A stretch of 64,000 nt of DNA. Source: DATEOR01 sp963841425. GTDB taxonomy: Bacteria; Actinomycetota; Thermoleophilia; Gaiellales; Gaiellaceae. Positions within the stretch are counted from its first letter, which is position 1. Every line of letters starts with the position of its first letter. This document shows positions 1 to 9,095 of this stretch, one piece after another. The notes beneath the pieces were generated by a model that saw only the letters and a list, made by a program, of their open reading frames with translations, made no database searches and was not told the DNA's origin. Location of the stretch: contig CAWJCL010000002.1 of NCBI GenBank assembly GCA_963841425.1, forward strand, positions 558,001 through 622,000, written 5' to 3'. The position numbers were made by a program, and so were the translations under genes.

Positions 1-753
1 GCGAGCCGTGGACCCCCATCCGAGCGGGCACGGGACAAGGACGTGGAGGTAGCGCGCTCCGTGCAGCTCGAGCGCGCGCTCGACCTTCGCCTCGAGGTCG
101 TGCAGCTCCGCCACGGTGGCCGTAGCCACGTACGGGATCCCGTGTGCGACCGCAATGAGCGGGGCGTTCTTGCCCTGGCCGAACGCGTTGCCCGGCTCGG
201 GCCCGATCGCCTTCGTAGTCGCCGTCGCGGCGGCCGGCGGGGTCGCGCCCGAACGCTGGACACCCGTGTTCATGTAGGCCTCGTTGTCGTAGCAGACGAA
301 GAGCACGTCGTCATTTCGCTCGAACATCCCGGAGAGGCAGGCGAAGCCGATGTCGACGGTGCCGCCGTCTCCACCCTGGCCGACGACGCGCACGTCGGTG
401 CGGCCCTTCGCCCTGAGCGCCGCGGCAATCCCGCTCGCCACCGCAGGCGCGTTGCCGAAGAGCGAGTGGATCCACGGCAGCTGCCAGGACGACTCCGGAT
501 AGGGCGTCGAAAACACCTCGAGACACCCGGTCGCATTGGCAGCGATCAGCCGTCCATGCGCCGCGCGGAGCGCCGCGTCGAGGACATAGCGCGCGCCGAG
601 GGCCTCGCCGCAGCCTTGGCACGCGCGATGGCCCGAGGTAAGCGTGTTCGAGCGCTCCATGCGCGCCTGCACGGACCGCTCGTCGTCGGAGAGCAGCCGG
701 TTGCCGACCACGAAGCTTCCCGCTTGGTAGAACTTGATCGGCTGGTAGGGCAC
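1..753 (-). CDS. porB: 2-oxoacid:ferredoxin oxidoreductase, beta (TPP-binding) subunit, 3' end outside window
   Basis: Thiamine-diphosphate subunit of a CoA-acylating 2-oxoacid:ferredoxin oxidoreductase (pyruvate or branched-chain 2-oxoacids). About 251 codons are visible before the frame runs off the window. It starts with GTG at 753, 11 bases after the alpha-subunit stop, with a GGAGGA ribosome site. The N-terminal part carries RACQGCGEALG and then NATGCLEVF, giving the CxxC...C cysteines that in the family bind a proximal 4Fe-4S cluster. GQGGDGGTVDIGF and the later YDNEAYMNTG match the diphosphate/Mg-binding region (GDG...N). The order gamma-alpha-beta supports the call. Substrate choice between pyruvate and other 2-oxoacids cannot be read from sequence. 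Confidence 0.88.
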   Translation of the reverse strand, partial: MPYQPIKFYQAGSFVVGNRLLSDDERSVQARMERSNTLTSGHRACQGCGEALGARYVLDAALRAAHGRLIAANATGCLEVFSTPYPESSWQLPWIHSLFGNAPAVASGIAAALRAKGRTDVRVVGQGGDGGTVDIGFACLSGMFERNDDVLFVCYDNEAYMNTGVQRSGATPPAAATATTKAIGPEPGNAFGQGKNAPLIAVAHGIPYVATATVAELHDLEAKVERALELHGARYLHVLVPCPLGWGSTAR

Positions 754-763
754 GGCGTCCTCC

Positions 764-2023
764 TCAGTGCAAGCGGGCGGCGACGACCCCGACGTCCCGC
801 AGGATGTTCTCGGCATGGGGCCCCGACCTCGTTCCCGCCGTCACACGCGCGAGCTCGCGTTCAACGACGTCCCATTTGAGGTCGAGGAAGGTGGGTCGCG
901 CGGGGTCGACCTCCCCGGCGACGATGTCGTCGAGGAGCGCCCGGAGAGAGCGGCGCGTCACGGGGCGGCCGCCGAGACCCGCGACGACGTCGAAGACCGG
1001 CGGCGCGGCGCCCGGGAAGGCGGCGCGCACGTTCTGGCCAACGATCGCCCCCGCGCCGACGGAGAAGGCGCGCTCGAAGACGACGATGCGACGCGCGGCC
1101 GCGAGCGCCTCGGCGACCTCCTCGGCGGGAAATGGGCGGAAGCACTTGAGGCCGACGGCGCCGATCTTCACACCCTCGTCACGGAGCTCGTCGACGGCGT
1201 CCTCGATCGTTCCGAGAATGGAGCCGAGGCCGAGCACGATCGTCTCGGCGTCCTCGCTGCGATAACGGCGAAGCAGGCCGCCTGAGCTGCGCCCGAACTG
1301 CTGCGAGAACCCGGCGGCGAGCTCGGGGAGCGTGTCGAGGGCCTCCATCTGCTTCGCGTGCATGAGGTACCGGACCTCGGTGAACGCCTCGGGCCCGACC
1401 ATTGCACCGATCGTGATCGGATCGTCGGGGTCTAGCAGCTGCCGCGGCTCGAAGGCGGGGAGATAGGCGTCCACATCCTCTTGGGACGGGACGTCGAGCG
1501 GCTCGACAGCATGCGTGAGCACGAAGCCGTCCATGCAGACCATCACCGGGACGGAAACAGCTTCGGCGAGCCTGAACGCCTGCAGATGGAGGTCGATCGC
1601 CTCCTGGTTCGACTCTGCGTAGAGCTGGATCCAGCCGCTGTCCCGCTGCGACATCGCGTCCGAGTGGTCGTTCCAGATGTTGATCGGGGCTCCGATGGCG
1701 CGGTTGGCGACGGTCATGACGATCGGCAGCCCGAGTCCGGAGGCGTTGTAAAGCGCTTCGGCCATGTAGAGGAGCCCCTGGCTCGCGGTCGCGGTGTACG
1801 TGCGCGCTCCGGCGGCCGAGGCGCCGATGCAGGCGGAGAGCGCGGCGAACTCGGACTCGACGTTCAGGTACTCGCAATGAGGGATTTCGCCCTTGCGCAC
1901 GAGATCGGAGAGCGCCTCGACGATGTGCGTCTGGGGGGAGATCGGATACGCACAGATGACCTCGGGGCGGCAGTGCCCCACGGCGCGGGCGACGGCTTGA
2001 GAGCCTTCGATCTGGCTACGCAC
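764..2023 (-). CDS. porA: 2-oxoacid:ferredoxin oxidoreductase, alpha subunit
   Basis: 419 aa, the usual length for a free alpha subunit (Pfam POR_N followed by the C-terminal transketolase-like domain). The N-terminus reads IEGSQAVARAVGHCRPEVIC and then AYPISPQTHIVE, the standard opening, and the YTATASQGLLYM segment is the conserved core around the thiamine site. Its start overlaps the gamma-subunit stop by 8 bp and its stop lies 11 bp before the beta start, so the three are one translationally coupled operon. It pairs with PorB to form the catalytic core that passes electrons to ferredoxin. No delta (2x4Fe-4S) gene is interposed. Pyruvate versus 2-oxoisovalerate specificity is undecided. 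Confidence 0.93.
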   Translation of the reverse strand: MRSQIEGSQAVARAVGHCRPEVICAYPISPQTHIVEALSDLVRKGEIPHCEYLNVESEFAALSACIGASAAGARTYTATASQGLLYMAEALYNASGLGLPIVMTVANRAIGAPINIWNDHSDAMSQRDSGWIQLYAESNQEAIDLHLQAFRLAEAVSVPVMVCMDGFVLTHAVEPLDVPSQEDVDAYLPAFEPRQLLDPDDPITIGAMVGPEAFTEVRYLMHAKQMEALDTLPELAAGFSQQFGRSSGGLLRRYRSEDAETIVLGLGSILGTIEDAVDELRDEGVKIGAVGLKCFRPFPAEEVAEALAAARRIVVFERAFSVGAGAIVGQNVRAAFPGAAPPVFDVVAGLGGRPVTRRSLRALLDDIVAGEVDPARPTFLDLKWDVVERELARVTAGTRSGPHAENILRDVGVVAARLH

Positions 2024-2597
2024 TGGTCAGCTCCCCGATCGGCGGCCTGACGGCCGCGTAGGCCTCCTTCGCGGCGGCGGCGTTGCCGGCTGCGACTGCC
2101 TCCGGGAATCGGCCGTGGATAGCGTCGGTGACGGAGCCGAGCGACACGGCCCCGGTGAGGGCTGCGAAGGCACCGAGAAGGGCGGCGTTCGGAAGCGGCC
2201 GGCCGAGGCAGCGGCGTGCGATCTCCGTGGCGGGAACCGTGCGCACGCGTTCGGGCCGAAGGGCCGACACGATCTCTCCAAGCCCGAGCTCGTCGAGGCT
2301 TCGCGCCGTGTTGAAGAGGAGGAAGGCGTCCCCGTCGACGCCGCTGAACAGGTCGACCTGATGGATCAGGGTCGGGTCCTGGACGATGAGTGCGTCCGGC
2401 TCCTCAATGGGCTCATGGGAGCGGATCTCCGAATCTCCGATGCGGCAGAACGCGACGACGGGTGCGCCCATCCGCTCGGAACCGAAGCTCGGGAACGCCT
2501 GCGCGTAATGGCCCTCGTCGAAGGCCGCCATCGAGAGAAGCTCGGCCGCGGTGACGACGCCCTGGCCTCCTCGTCCGTGAATTCGAACTTCGAACAT
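2016..2597 (-). CDS. porG: 2-oxoacid:ferredoxin oxidoreductase, gamma subunit
   Basis: 193 aa from ATG at 2597. I chose this start because the family begins MFEVRIHGRGGQGVVTAAE, the nucleotide-like glycine motif of the POR gamma domain (here residues 1-19); an upstream extension in the same frame has no family similarity. The body contains the AFPSFGSERMGAPV stretch typical of gamma subunits. First gene of the visible gamma-alpha-beta operon. In many Por/Vor operons a ferredoxin-like delta subunit follows gamma; here alpha follows with an 8-bp overlap. Confidence 0.9.
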   Translation of the reverse strand: MFEVRIHGRGGQGVVTAAELLSMAAFDEGHYAQAFPSFGSERMGAPVVAFCRIGDSEIRSHEPIEEPDALIVQDPTLIHQVDLFSGVDGDAFLLFNTARSLDELGLGEIVSALRPERVRTVPATEIARRCLGRPLPNAALLGAFAALTGAVSLGSVTDAIHGRFPEAVAAGNAAAAKEAYAAVRPPIGELTSA

Positions 2598-2697
2598 CCC
2601 ACGTACGGTCGCTTGCCCTCCCCCTCGGAGCATCGTGGGATCTACGGATCCGTCCTCCAGGAAATCGCTGACCCCAACACGGCACACGGGATCGTCG

Positions 2698-2725
2698 ACC
2701 GGGCCGCGGTTGCCCGCGGCCCGGT
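2698..2725 (-). terminator. strong GC hairpin after the alcohol dehydrogenase gene
   Basis: Perfect 11-bp stem accgggccgcg / cgcggcccggt with a 6-base loop (2709-2714), located 13 bp downstream of the dehydrogenase stop and about 100 bp ahead of porG. It lacks a T tract on either side, so it may be an intrinsic terminator of the high-GC type or a processing hairpin. Confidence 0.6.
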
Positions 2726-2738
2726 CGTGGGTGGAAGC

Positions 2739-3836
2739 TCACGCGCGGACGGCTTCTGCAGGCACGGCGAGCTTCGGGCGATCCGCTTCGACAGGCTGTG
2801 CGCTGAGAACGACCTTGAGCGCGTTCGTGGTCGCGGCTTGGCCGAAGACGTCGTAGGCCTCCATCGTCTCGTCCAGGTCGAATCGATGCGTCGCGAACGG
2901 CGTGGGATCGAGGCGACCCGCGGCGATCAGGTCGAGCAGCCGCGGCGTCGTGAACGTGTCGACGAGGCCCGTCGTGATCGTGACGTCGCGGATCCAGAGC
3001 GTCTCGAGATGGAGCGTTGCCGAGTGCCCGTGGACACCGACGTTCGCAACGCGACCGCCTGGGCGCACGAGCTCGGTGCAGAGCTCGAAGGTGGCGGGCA
3101 CGCCCACCGCCTCGATCGCGACGTCCGCGCCGAGCCCGCCGGTCAACCCCTGGACACGCTCCAGTGCATCCTCGGAGCCGTTGTTCACGGCCACGTCGGC
3201 GCCGAATGCGAGCGCCTTCTCGAGCCGGGCGTCTGCCAGATCGATGGCGATGATCCGCGCAGGCGTGAAGAGCTTCGCCGTCATGATCGCCGCGAGCCCG
3301 ATCGGCCCCGCTCCCACGATGGCGACGGTGTCGCCGGGGCCGACGTCGCCGTTGAGCACGCCGACCTCGTATGCGGTCGGGAGGATGTCGGCCAGGAAGA
3401 GCACCTGCTCGTCGCTGAGCCCTTCCGGGATCTTGTACACGGAGGTGTCGGCGAAGGGCACCCGGGCGTACCCCGCCTGTAGGCCGTCGATCAGGTGGCC
3501 GAAGATCCAGCCTCCGCCGCCTACGCAAAGGCCGTAGTGACCCTCCTTGCAGAAGCGGCACCGGCCGCAGGCCGTGATGCAGGAGACGAGAACACGGTCG
3601 CCCTCGGCAATGGTCGTGACAGCCGATCCTTTCTCGACGACCGTCCCGACGGCCTCGTGACCGAGGATCGTGCCCGGCTGCACAGTGGGAACATCACCCT
3701 TGAGGATATGGAGGTCGGTCCCGCAGATCGTCGACGAGTCGATGCGGACGACAATGTCTGTCGGCTCCTGAATGCCGGGGTCGGGGACTGTCTCCCACCG
3801 TCGGTCGCCGGGGCCGTGGAACACGAGCGCTTTCAT
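2739..3836 (-). CDS. zinc-dependent alcohol dehydrogenase (MDR superfamily)
   Basis: 365 aa with the full medium-chain dehydrogenase plan: catalytic zinc ligands C38 and H60-E61 in GTILGHEAVG, structural zinc cysteines C90, C93, C96 and C104 in CGRCRFCKEGHYGLC, and the Rossmann motif VGAGPIG at about 174-180. NAD(P)-dependent oxidation of an alcohol or reduction of an aldehyde in the cytosol; the exact substrate is not evident. The ATG at 3836 has a clear AAAGGAGA ribosome site. The gene is monocistronic: a hairpin follows it and the upstream neighbour is a tRNA with its own terminator. It resembles threonine/butanediol/sorbitol-type members as much as ethanol dehydrogenases. Confidence 0.92.
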   Translation of the reverse strand: MKALVFHGPGDRRWETVPDPGIQEPTDIVVRIDSSTICGTDLHILKGDVPTVQPGTILGHEAVGTVVEKGSAVTTIAEGDRVLVSCITACGRCRFCKEGHYGLCVGGGGWIFGHLIDGLQAGYARVPFADTSVYKIPEGLSDEQVLFLADILPTAYEVGVLNGDVGPGDTVAIVGAGPIGLAAIMTAKLFTPARIIAIDLADARLEKALAFGADVAVNNGSEDALERVQGLTGGLGADVAIEAVGVPATFELCTELVRPGGRVANVGVHGHSATLHLETLWIRDVTITTGLVDTFTTPRLLDLIAAGRLDPTPFATHRFDLDETMEAYDVFGQAATTNALKVVLSAQPVEADRPKLAVPAEAVRA

Positions 3837-4019
3837 GGCGTCTCCTTTCGCTGGCTCGAACGGATATCCATGCTCACGGTCACAGCCAGCCGCCGAATCA
3901 GCGTCGCCACCGATTCACGCTACGGAAAAGCCGAAGAGATCGCCCTTCTGGAAGTCTTCGCGTCTCGCTGGCTCTCCGACGCTCGCTTCGACCGGCTTGC
4001 GGTGCAGCGCGGGAACGAG

Positions 4020-4043
4020 AAAGGCCCCGTCTCCGGGGCCTTT
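4020..4043 (-). terminator. intrinsic terminator of the tRNA-fMet gene
   Basis: Ten-base-pair stem aaaggccccg / cggggccttt around a 4-base loop (4030-4033), a few bases beyond the tRNA 3' end. In the minus-strand transcript the stem ends CCUUUCUCGUU, a short U-rich tail. Confidence 0.82.
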
Positions 4044-4048
4044 CGAGG

Positions 4049-4122
4049 TAGCGGGGGCAGGATTTGAACCTGCGACCTCCGGGTTATGAGCCCGGCGAGC
4101 TACCTGACTGCTCCACCCCGCG
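4049..4122 (-). tRNA. initiator tRNA-Met (CAT anticodon)
   Basis: A 74-nt cloverleaf is read on the minus strand, starting CGCGGGG and ending CCCCGCTA; CCA is not encoded. The anticodon loop is CTCATAA. Initiator hallmarks are present: no Watson-Crick pair at 1:72 (C1 opposite T72) and three consecutive G:C pairs at the bottom of the anticodon stem (GGG/CCC). The T arm is GCAGG-TTCAAAT-CCTGC. A hairpin terminator follows at 4020-4043. A TATCCT hexamer (4134-4139, minus strand) is a plausible -10 and overlaps the divergent -10 of the next gene. Confidence 0.96.
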
Positions 4123-4137
4123 TCGCGACGGCAAGGA

Positions 4138-4150
4138 TAGCATCCGTTCA
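4138..4150 (+). promoter_or_regulatory. leaderless-type -10 (TAGCAT-N7-ATG)
   Basis: TAGCAT at 4138-4143 is followed by exactly seven bases and then the ATG at 4151, the arrangement that places transcription start on the A of ATG. It overlaps by two bases the probable -10 of the divergent tRNA-fMet gene. Confidence 0.55.
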
Positions 4151-4474
4151 ATGCCCTGGTGGACGTGGGTCTCGCTTGCATTCTTCGCGGCGGTCGTACT
4201 CGCCGCGAGCATCGTCGCGCTGCTCGCGCTGCGCTCGCTGAGCCGACTGCAGACCGTCGGCGAGCGCCTCCAGGTCGCCTTCGAGGACCTCTCCGTCAAG
4301 AGCGAGGAACTGGAGCGCCGCACGGCGCGGGCGAGCTCACGCGTCGAGTCCGCCGAGCCACACTTCGAGCACCTGCGCGCGTCGCTCGACCGCTTCTCCG
4401 TCCTCACCTGGGCGATCGGCGACATGGCGAAGACCGTCGGCCGGCTGCGAAGCGCACTGCTCGTCCAGAAGTGA
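4151..4474 (+). CDS. small membrane-anchored coiled-coil protein
   Basis: 107 aa from ATG 4151, chosen because it directly follows a TANNNT-N7 promoter and begins with a clean hydrophobic segment (about residues 6-27, WVSLAFFAAVVLAAS...). After this single N-terminal membrane helix comes a charged helical region with heptad-like spacing (LQTVGERLQVAFEDL). No enzyme motif. Its last codon overlaps the GTG start of the Ppx/GppA gene by four bases, so the two are co-translated. I do not recognise a family with a known function. Confidence 0.7.
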   Translation: MPWWTWVSLAFFAAVVLAASIVALLALRSLSRLQTVGERLQVAFEDLSVKSEELERRTARASSRVESAEPHFEHLRASLDRFSVLTWAIGDMAKTVGRLRSALLVQK

Positions 4475-5409
4475 CGCGCGTCGCGGCCGTCGACATCGGC
4501 ACGAACTCGACGCGGCTGCTCGCGGCCGACGTGGAGGGCGAGTCCGTCCGGGAGCTCGACCGCCGCCTCGAGATCACGCGCCTGGGCGAGGGCGTGGACG
4601 AGCGGCGCATCCTGCTCCCGCAAGCCATCGCGCGCGTCCGCAACGTCCTGGCTGAGTACCGGCGCGCGGCCGAGGAGGCCGGCGCGAGTCGCACGCTCGC
4701 GTTCGCCACGAGCGCCGTCCGCGACGCCGAGAACGGCGAGGCGTTCCTCGGCGAGATCGAATGGAGCTACGGCTTCACGACGCGGCTCCTCGGCGGCGAC
4801 GAGGAGGCGCTCCTCACCTTCCGTGGAGTCTCCGCCGGGCGCGCGATGGCGCCGGGCACTGTCGTCCTCGACGTCGGCGGCGGCTCGACCGAGCTCATCC
4901 TCGGCGGCACCGACGGCGTCGCCTTCCACACGAGCCTCGACCTGGGTTGCGTGCGCCTCACCGAGCGCTTCGGAAGCGACTTCGCCGCGGAGGCAGCTCA
5001 TGTCCGCGACGTGCTCGCCGGGTCGGTGCCCGCTGACGTCCGGCCGCACGCCGCAATCGGCGTCGCCGGGACGATCACGACGGTCGCGACGCTCGATCTC
5101 GGCCTGGACGAAGAAGATCCCGACGTCGTGCACGGCCACCGGCTCTCCGCCGAGACCGTGGCTACATTGACCGATCGGCTCGAGAAGATGACCGTCGAGG
5201 AGATCCGGGCGCTCCGCGGCATGCACCCCGACCGCGCACCCGTGATCACGGCCGGAGCCGTCGTCGTCCGCGAGACGCTCGCGCACTTCGGCCTCGAGAC
5301 GCTCGAGGTGAGCGAGCGCGACATCATGCACGGCGCCGCGCTGGCCGCAGCCGAGCTGCCCGAGCGGGCGGAGCCCGGTGCTCCTCCCTCCGCCCACACG
5401 TGTTGTTAG
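4471..5409 (+). CDS. Ppx/GppA-family exopolyphosphatase / pppGpp phosphohydrolase
   Basis: 312 aa, the short actinobacterial form lacking the C-terminal HD-type domain of E. coli Ppx. GTG start at 4471 in a GTGA overlap with the preceding stop. ASKHA-fold signatures: phosphate-1 loop VDIGTNSTRLL (7-17), the catalytic-acid stretch around TLAFATSAVRDAENG, and phosphate-2 loop VLDVGGGSTELILGG. It should hydrolyse inorganic polyphosphate or (p)ppGpp in the cytosol, affecting phosphate storage and the stringent response. Its stop overlaps the convergent hydrolase stop by 4 bp. Which of the two substrates dominates cannot be told from sequence. Confidence 0.9.
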   Translation: MTRVAAVDIGTNSTRLLAADVEGESVRELDRRLEITRLGEGVDERRILLPQAIARVRNVLAEYRRAAEEAGASRTLAFATSAVRDAENGEAFLGEIEWSYGFTTRLLGGDEEALLTFRGVSAGRAMAPGTVVLDVGGGSTELILGGTDGVAFHTSLDLGCVRLTERFGSDFAAEAAHVRDVLAGSVPADVRPHAAIGVAGTITTVATLDLGLDEEDPDVVHGHRLSAETVATLTDRLEKMTVEEIRALRGMHPDRAPVITAGAVVVRETLAHFGLETLEVSERDIMHGAALAAAELPERAEPGAPPSAHTCC

Positions 5410-6275
5410 AAGTGGCTCAGGAGCCAGGCGTGTACGTCGCCGATCCGCGCGATCTGCAGCGTTATGTGGCCGTCCTCTTCGTAGACGTGCTCCTCCGCGC
5501 CGGGGATCCGCTCGGCAAGCCAGCGGCCGTGCGCGACCGGAACGAACTGATCCTGGGCGCCGTGCCACACCTGCACCGGGACACCGATCTCGTCGAGTTC
5601 GAATCCCCAAGGCTTCACGAAGACGAAGTCGTCCTCGGCCCAGCCGTCGACGCCGTTCCGCAGCGCTTCGGCGGTCTGCTCGTAGAGGTACCTCGCGAGG
5701 TCGCCGGTCAGGCAGGCGCGGTCGGGCGGGCAGAGGAGAGAGGTGAGCGCGTCGGCGATCGCCTCTGGTGAGCCGCCGAGCATCGTCTCGCGCTGCTTCT
5801 CCAGATAGCGGCGCAGCGGCTCCTCGCCCTCGAGGGCGGCGCCGAACTCGTCGAGGTTGTCCTGGCCCATGCCGTCGAGCCAGTCCAGGCCCTCGGCGCC
5901 CCAGGGCGCGACGCTGGCAAGAGCCGCCACCGCAACCACGCGCTCGGGGCGCACCCCATTCGCGAGCGCGTGCGGCCCGCCGCCGGAGCCGCCGTAGACG
6001 GCGTAGCGTCCGACGCCGAGGGCGTCCGCGATCGCGGCGATGTCGCCGGCTGCATCCGCCACCGTTCGGCCTGGAGCGTGATCGGAGCCGCCGTACCCGG
6101 GCCGGTCGTAGGCGATCAGGCGGATCCCCCGCTTCCCGGCGTCCTCCACGACCTCATGCCAGAAAAGCCGCGAGCCCGGCGTACCGTGCAGGGAGAAAAC
6201 CACGTGTCCTTCGGGATCTCCCGCCTCGGCCACCCAAACCGTGCGCCCGTCGACGCCGATGCGGTGCTCCTGCAT
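5406..6275 (-). CDS. alpha/beta-fold hydrolase
   Basis: 289 aa. Nucleophile elbow GGSGGG with Ser97, oxyanion-side HGTPGSRLFW at 30-39, acid region around GAQDQFVP and terminal histidine in EDGHITL. This is the epoxide-hydrolase/peptidase-like alpha/beta hydrolase layout without a signal peptide, so a cytosolic esterase-type enzyme of unknown substrate. ATG 6275 is preferred over TTG 6278 because the preceding CBS gene ends TGATG, sharing the A, and GGAGAG lies at proper distance. Last gene of a GDH-CBS-hydrolase operon. Confidence 0.85.
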   Translation of the reverse strand: MQEHRIGVDGRTVWVAEAGDPEGHVVFSLHGTPGSRLFWHEVVEDAGKRGIRLIAYDRPGYGGSDHAPGRTVADAAGDIAAIADALGVGRYAVYGGSGGGPHALANGVRPERVVAVAALASVAPWGAEGLDWLDGMGQDNLDEFGAALEGEEPLRRYLEKQRETMLGGSPEAIADALTSLLCPPDRACLTGDLARYLYEQTAEALRNGVDGWAEDDFVFVKPWGFELDEIGVPVQVWHGAQDQFVPVAHGRWLAERIPGAEEHVYEEDGHITLQIARIGDVHAWLLSHF

Positions 6276-6669
6276 CAACTCTCCTCGAGAGGAGGCGGCG
6301 GCTCGTCCTCGGCAAGCCGCCGTGCGATGGGCTCCCGGGAGAGGACTCCGAGGAGGCGGCCGTCGTCGGTCACGGGCAGACGCTCGACGTCGAGCTCGGC
6401 CATGCGGTGAAGCGCCTCGTCGAGCGGGAGATCGGGCGGCAGCGTGACCACGTCGCCGTCGGCGACTTCCCCTGCGGACGCAGTTCGCAAGTCGACGCCT
6501 TTCGCAACCGCGGCGACGATGTTCTCGGGGCCGACGCAGCCGACGAGCTTCTCGCCGTCGGCGACGAGCACGCTCGACACGTGGGGATGCGTGAGGAGCT
6601 CGGCGGCTTCGCGCGCGCTCGCGTTCGCCTGCACGACGCGGGGATCCGGCATCAGGGCCTCGCGGACGA

Positions 6670-6673
<4 letters not shown>
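6275..6673 (-). CDS. tandem CBS-domain protein
   Basis: 132 aa, essentially two CBS repeats (about 1-60 and 66-125) with the characteristic endings SSVLVADGEKLVGCVG and ERLPVTDDGRLLGVLSR. CBS pairs bind adenosine nucleotides and act as stand-alone sensors or regulators. GTG start at 6673 overlaps the dehydrogenase stop in a GTGA, and its TGA overlaps the hydrolase ATG, so it is made together with glutamate dehydrogenase; a regulatory link to energy charge is only inference. Confidence 0.85.
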
Positions 6674-7830
<1,157 letters not shown>

Positions 7831-7961
7831 CTCCGCGACGAACGGGTCGATCCCCGCGGTCGGGAGCGCGCCGTCGAACTGCCCGATCGCCTGCCGGAAA
7901 AGGGGGTCGTCGAGCTCAGGGGGAGCTCGCCGCGCCGGGTCGTGGCGGGCTCGGTCGCCAT

Positions 7962-7973
7962 TGGCTCAGTCTA
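7962..7973 (-). promoter_or_regulatory. leaderless-type -10 of the Glu dehydrogenase operon
   Basis: Minus-strand TAGACT (7968-7973) followed by six bases and ATG at 7961. This supports 7961 as the true 5' end of the dehydrogenase mRNA even though the long reading frame only opens at 7830. Confidence 0.5.
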
Positions 7974-7994
7974 TGCGGCGCCAGACGCCTAGAC

Positions 7995-8315
7995 CTACTC
8001 GGGCTCGACGAGAAGGGTCAGGCCGTGGCGCTCGACGATTCGCACACTGTCTCCCGGGTCCGCCCCGGCCTCGCACCGCGCGCCCCAGAGCTCTCCCTCG
8101 ATGCGCACGTGCCCTTCCGGCCGGCATGCGGTCACGACCTCGGCCCGCGCGCCGAGCAGGGTCTCCGCGCCCATCTTCACGCGGTGGCGCTGCGAGAGCC
8201 AGATCCAGAAGAAGGTCTCGCCGATCTCGATCACCGCGGCTGCGCCGACCAGGACGAGCCCCCACGGCGCCGGGACGACGAAGACCGCGAGGATGACCGC
8301 GATGACGAAGATCAT
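7995..8315 (-). CDS. NfeD-like membrane protein
   Basis: 106 aa. Two closely spaced hydrophobic segments (about 1-18 and 20-40) followed by a soluble C-terminal domain beginning near residue 50 with GARAEVVTACRPEGHVRIEG, the OB-fold signature of NfeD C-terminal domains. NfeD proteins partner with SPFH/stomatin proteins or serine proteases in membrane quality control; no such partner gene is next to it. Its ATG faces the GTG of the next gene across only 24 bp. Confidence 0.78.
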   Translation of the reverse strand: MIFVIAVILAVFVVPAPWGLVLVGAAAVIEIGETFFWIWLSQRHRVKMGAETLLGARAEVVTACRPEGHVRIEGELWGARCEAGADPGDSVRIVERHGLTLLVEPE

Positions 8316-8339
8316 GACGTACGGTGGAAAAATGGTCGC

Positions 8340-9020
8340 GTGTCGAGTGATGCAATCACGAGAACCGTGGTCTACGCATGTCTCGCGGGCCTCAGCCCGC
8401 TGGCGCTCCTCTCTTCACTGGCCGTCCTGGGCAGTCGCCGCGCCCGTCTGAACGGGAGTGCGTACGCGTTCGGATTCCTCCTGGCACAGGGGGTCGCGCT
8501 CCTAGTCGTCGTCCTTATCGGCTCCGCCGCGGCCGCAGACGGCGAGAGTCACGAGAGTATCGTCCTTGCGCTCGAGCTTGCGGCCGGGCTCGGCCTGCTC
8601 GCCGCAGCATTCCGCATGCGCGTCACAGGCAGGCAGACAGGGGCGGAGGAGGAATCGAGGCTCGAAGCTCTGCTCCGAAGGCTGCGCGGCCTCAGACCCC
8701 TGACGACATTTGCGATGGGGGCGGCTCTCGGGGTCGGTGGTCTCAAGCGGCTGACAATCACGGTGCTCGCGGGGACGAGTATCGCGGTGGATTCACTTCT
8801 GCGCTCCGAGAAATTCGCCCTTGGCGTCTTGTACACGGCCATCGCGGGGCTCCTCGTCTGGATTCCGGTCGGTCTCTATCTCGTAGCCGGCTCGCGGTCT
8901 GACAGATGGAACGAGGGAGCCGGGTCTTGGATCGTGGCCCATGAACGCGCGGTGACGATGGTGTCGATGCTCGCGTTCGGAGGCGTTCTCGTCCTCCACT
9001 CCGTGCTCCGGCTGGTATAG
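8340..9020 (+). CDS. GAP-family (Sap/LysE-like) membrane protein
   Basis: 226 aa with about six hydrophobic segments. The plan (first helix LAGLSPLALLSSLAVLGS, a charged cytoplasmic loop near 95-120, then paired helices) resembles the GAP/Sap family, a LysE-superfamily group that includes mycobacterial proteins needed for glycolipid export. GTG start at 8340, with GGTGGAAA as a weak ribosome site; translation upstream would lose the membrane pattern. A role in lipid or solute export is suggested only by family. Confidence 0.6.
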   Translation: MSSDAITRTVVYACLAGLSPLALLSSLAVLGSRRARLNGSAYAFGFLLAQGVALLVVVLIGSAAAADGESHESIVLALELAAGLGLLAAAFRMRVTGRQTGAEEESRLEALLRRLRGLRPLTTFAMGAALGVGGLKRLTITVLAGTSIAVDSLLRSEKFALGVLYTAIAGLLVWIPVGLYLVAGSRSDRWNEGAGSWIVAHERAVTMVSMLAFGGVLVLHSVLRLV

Positions 9021-9095
9021 CAATGCGGTTCTGGACGGAATATCGTTTGCTTGCCGGGCGGACGATCCCCCGGCTGTTGTCGCGACCAACGCGCC

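Noticed and set aside
43..879. 278-codon plus-strand frame at the left edge
   Set aside because: Antisense shadow of porB, arginine-rich, no recognisable fold.
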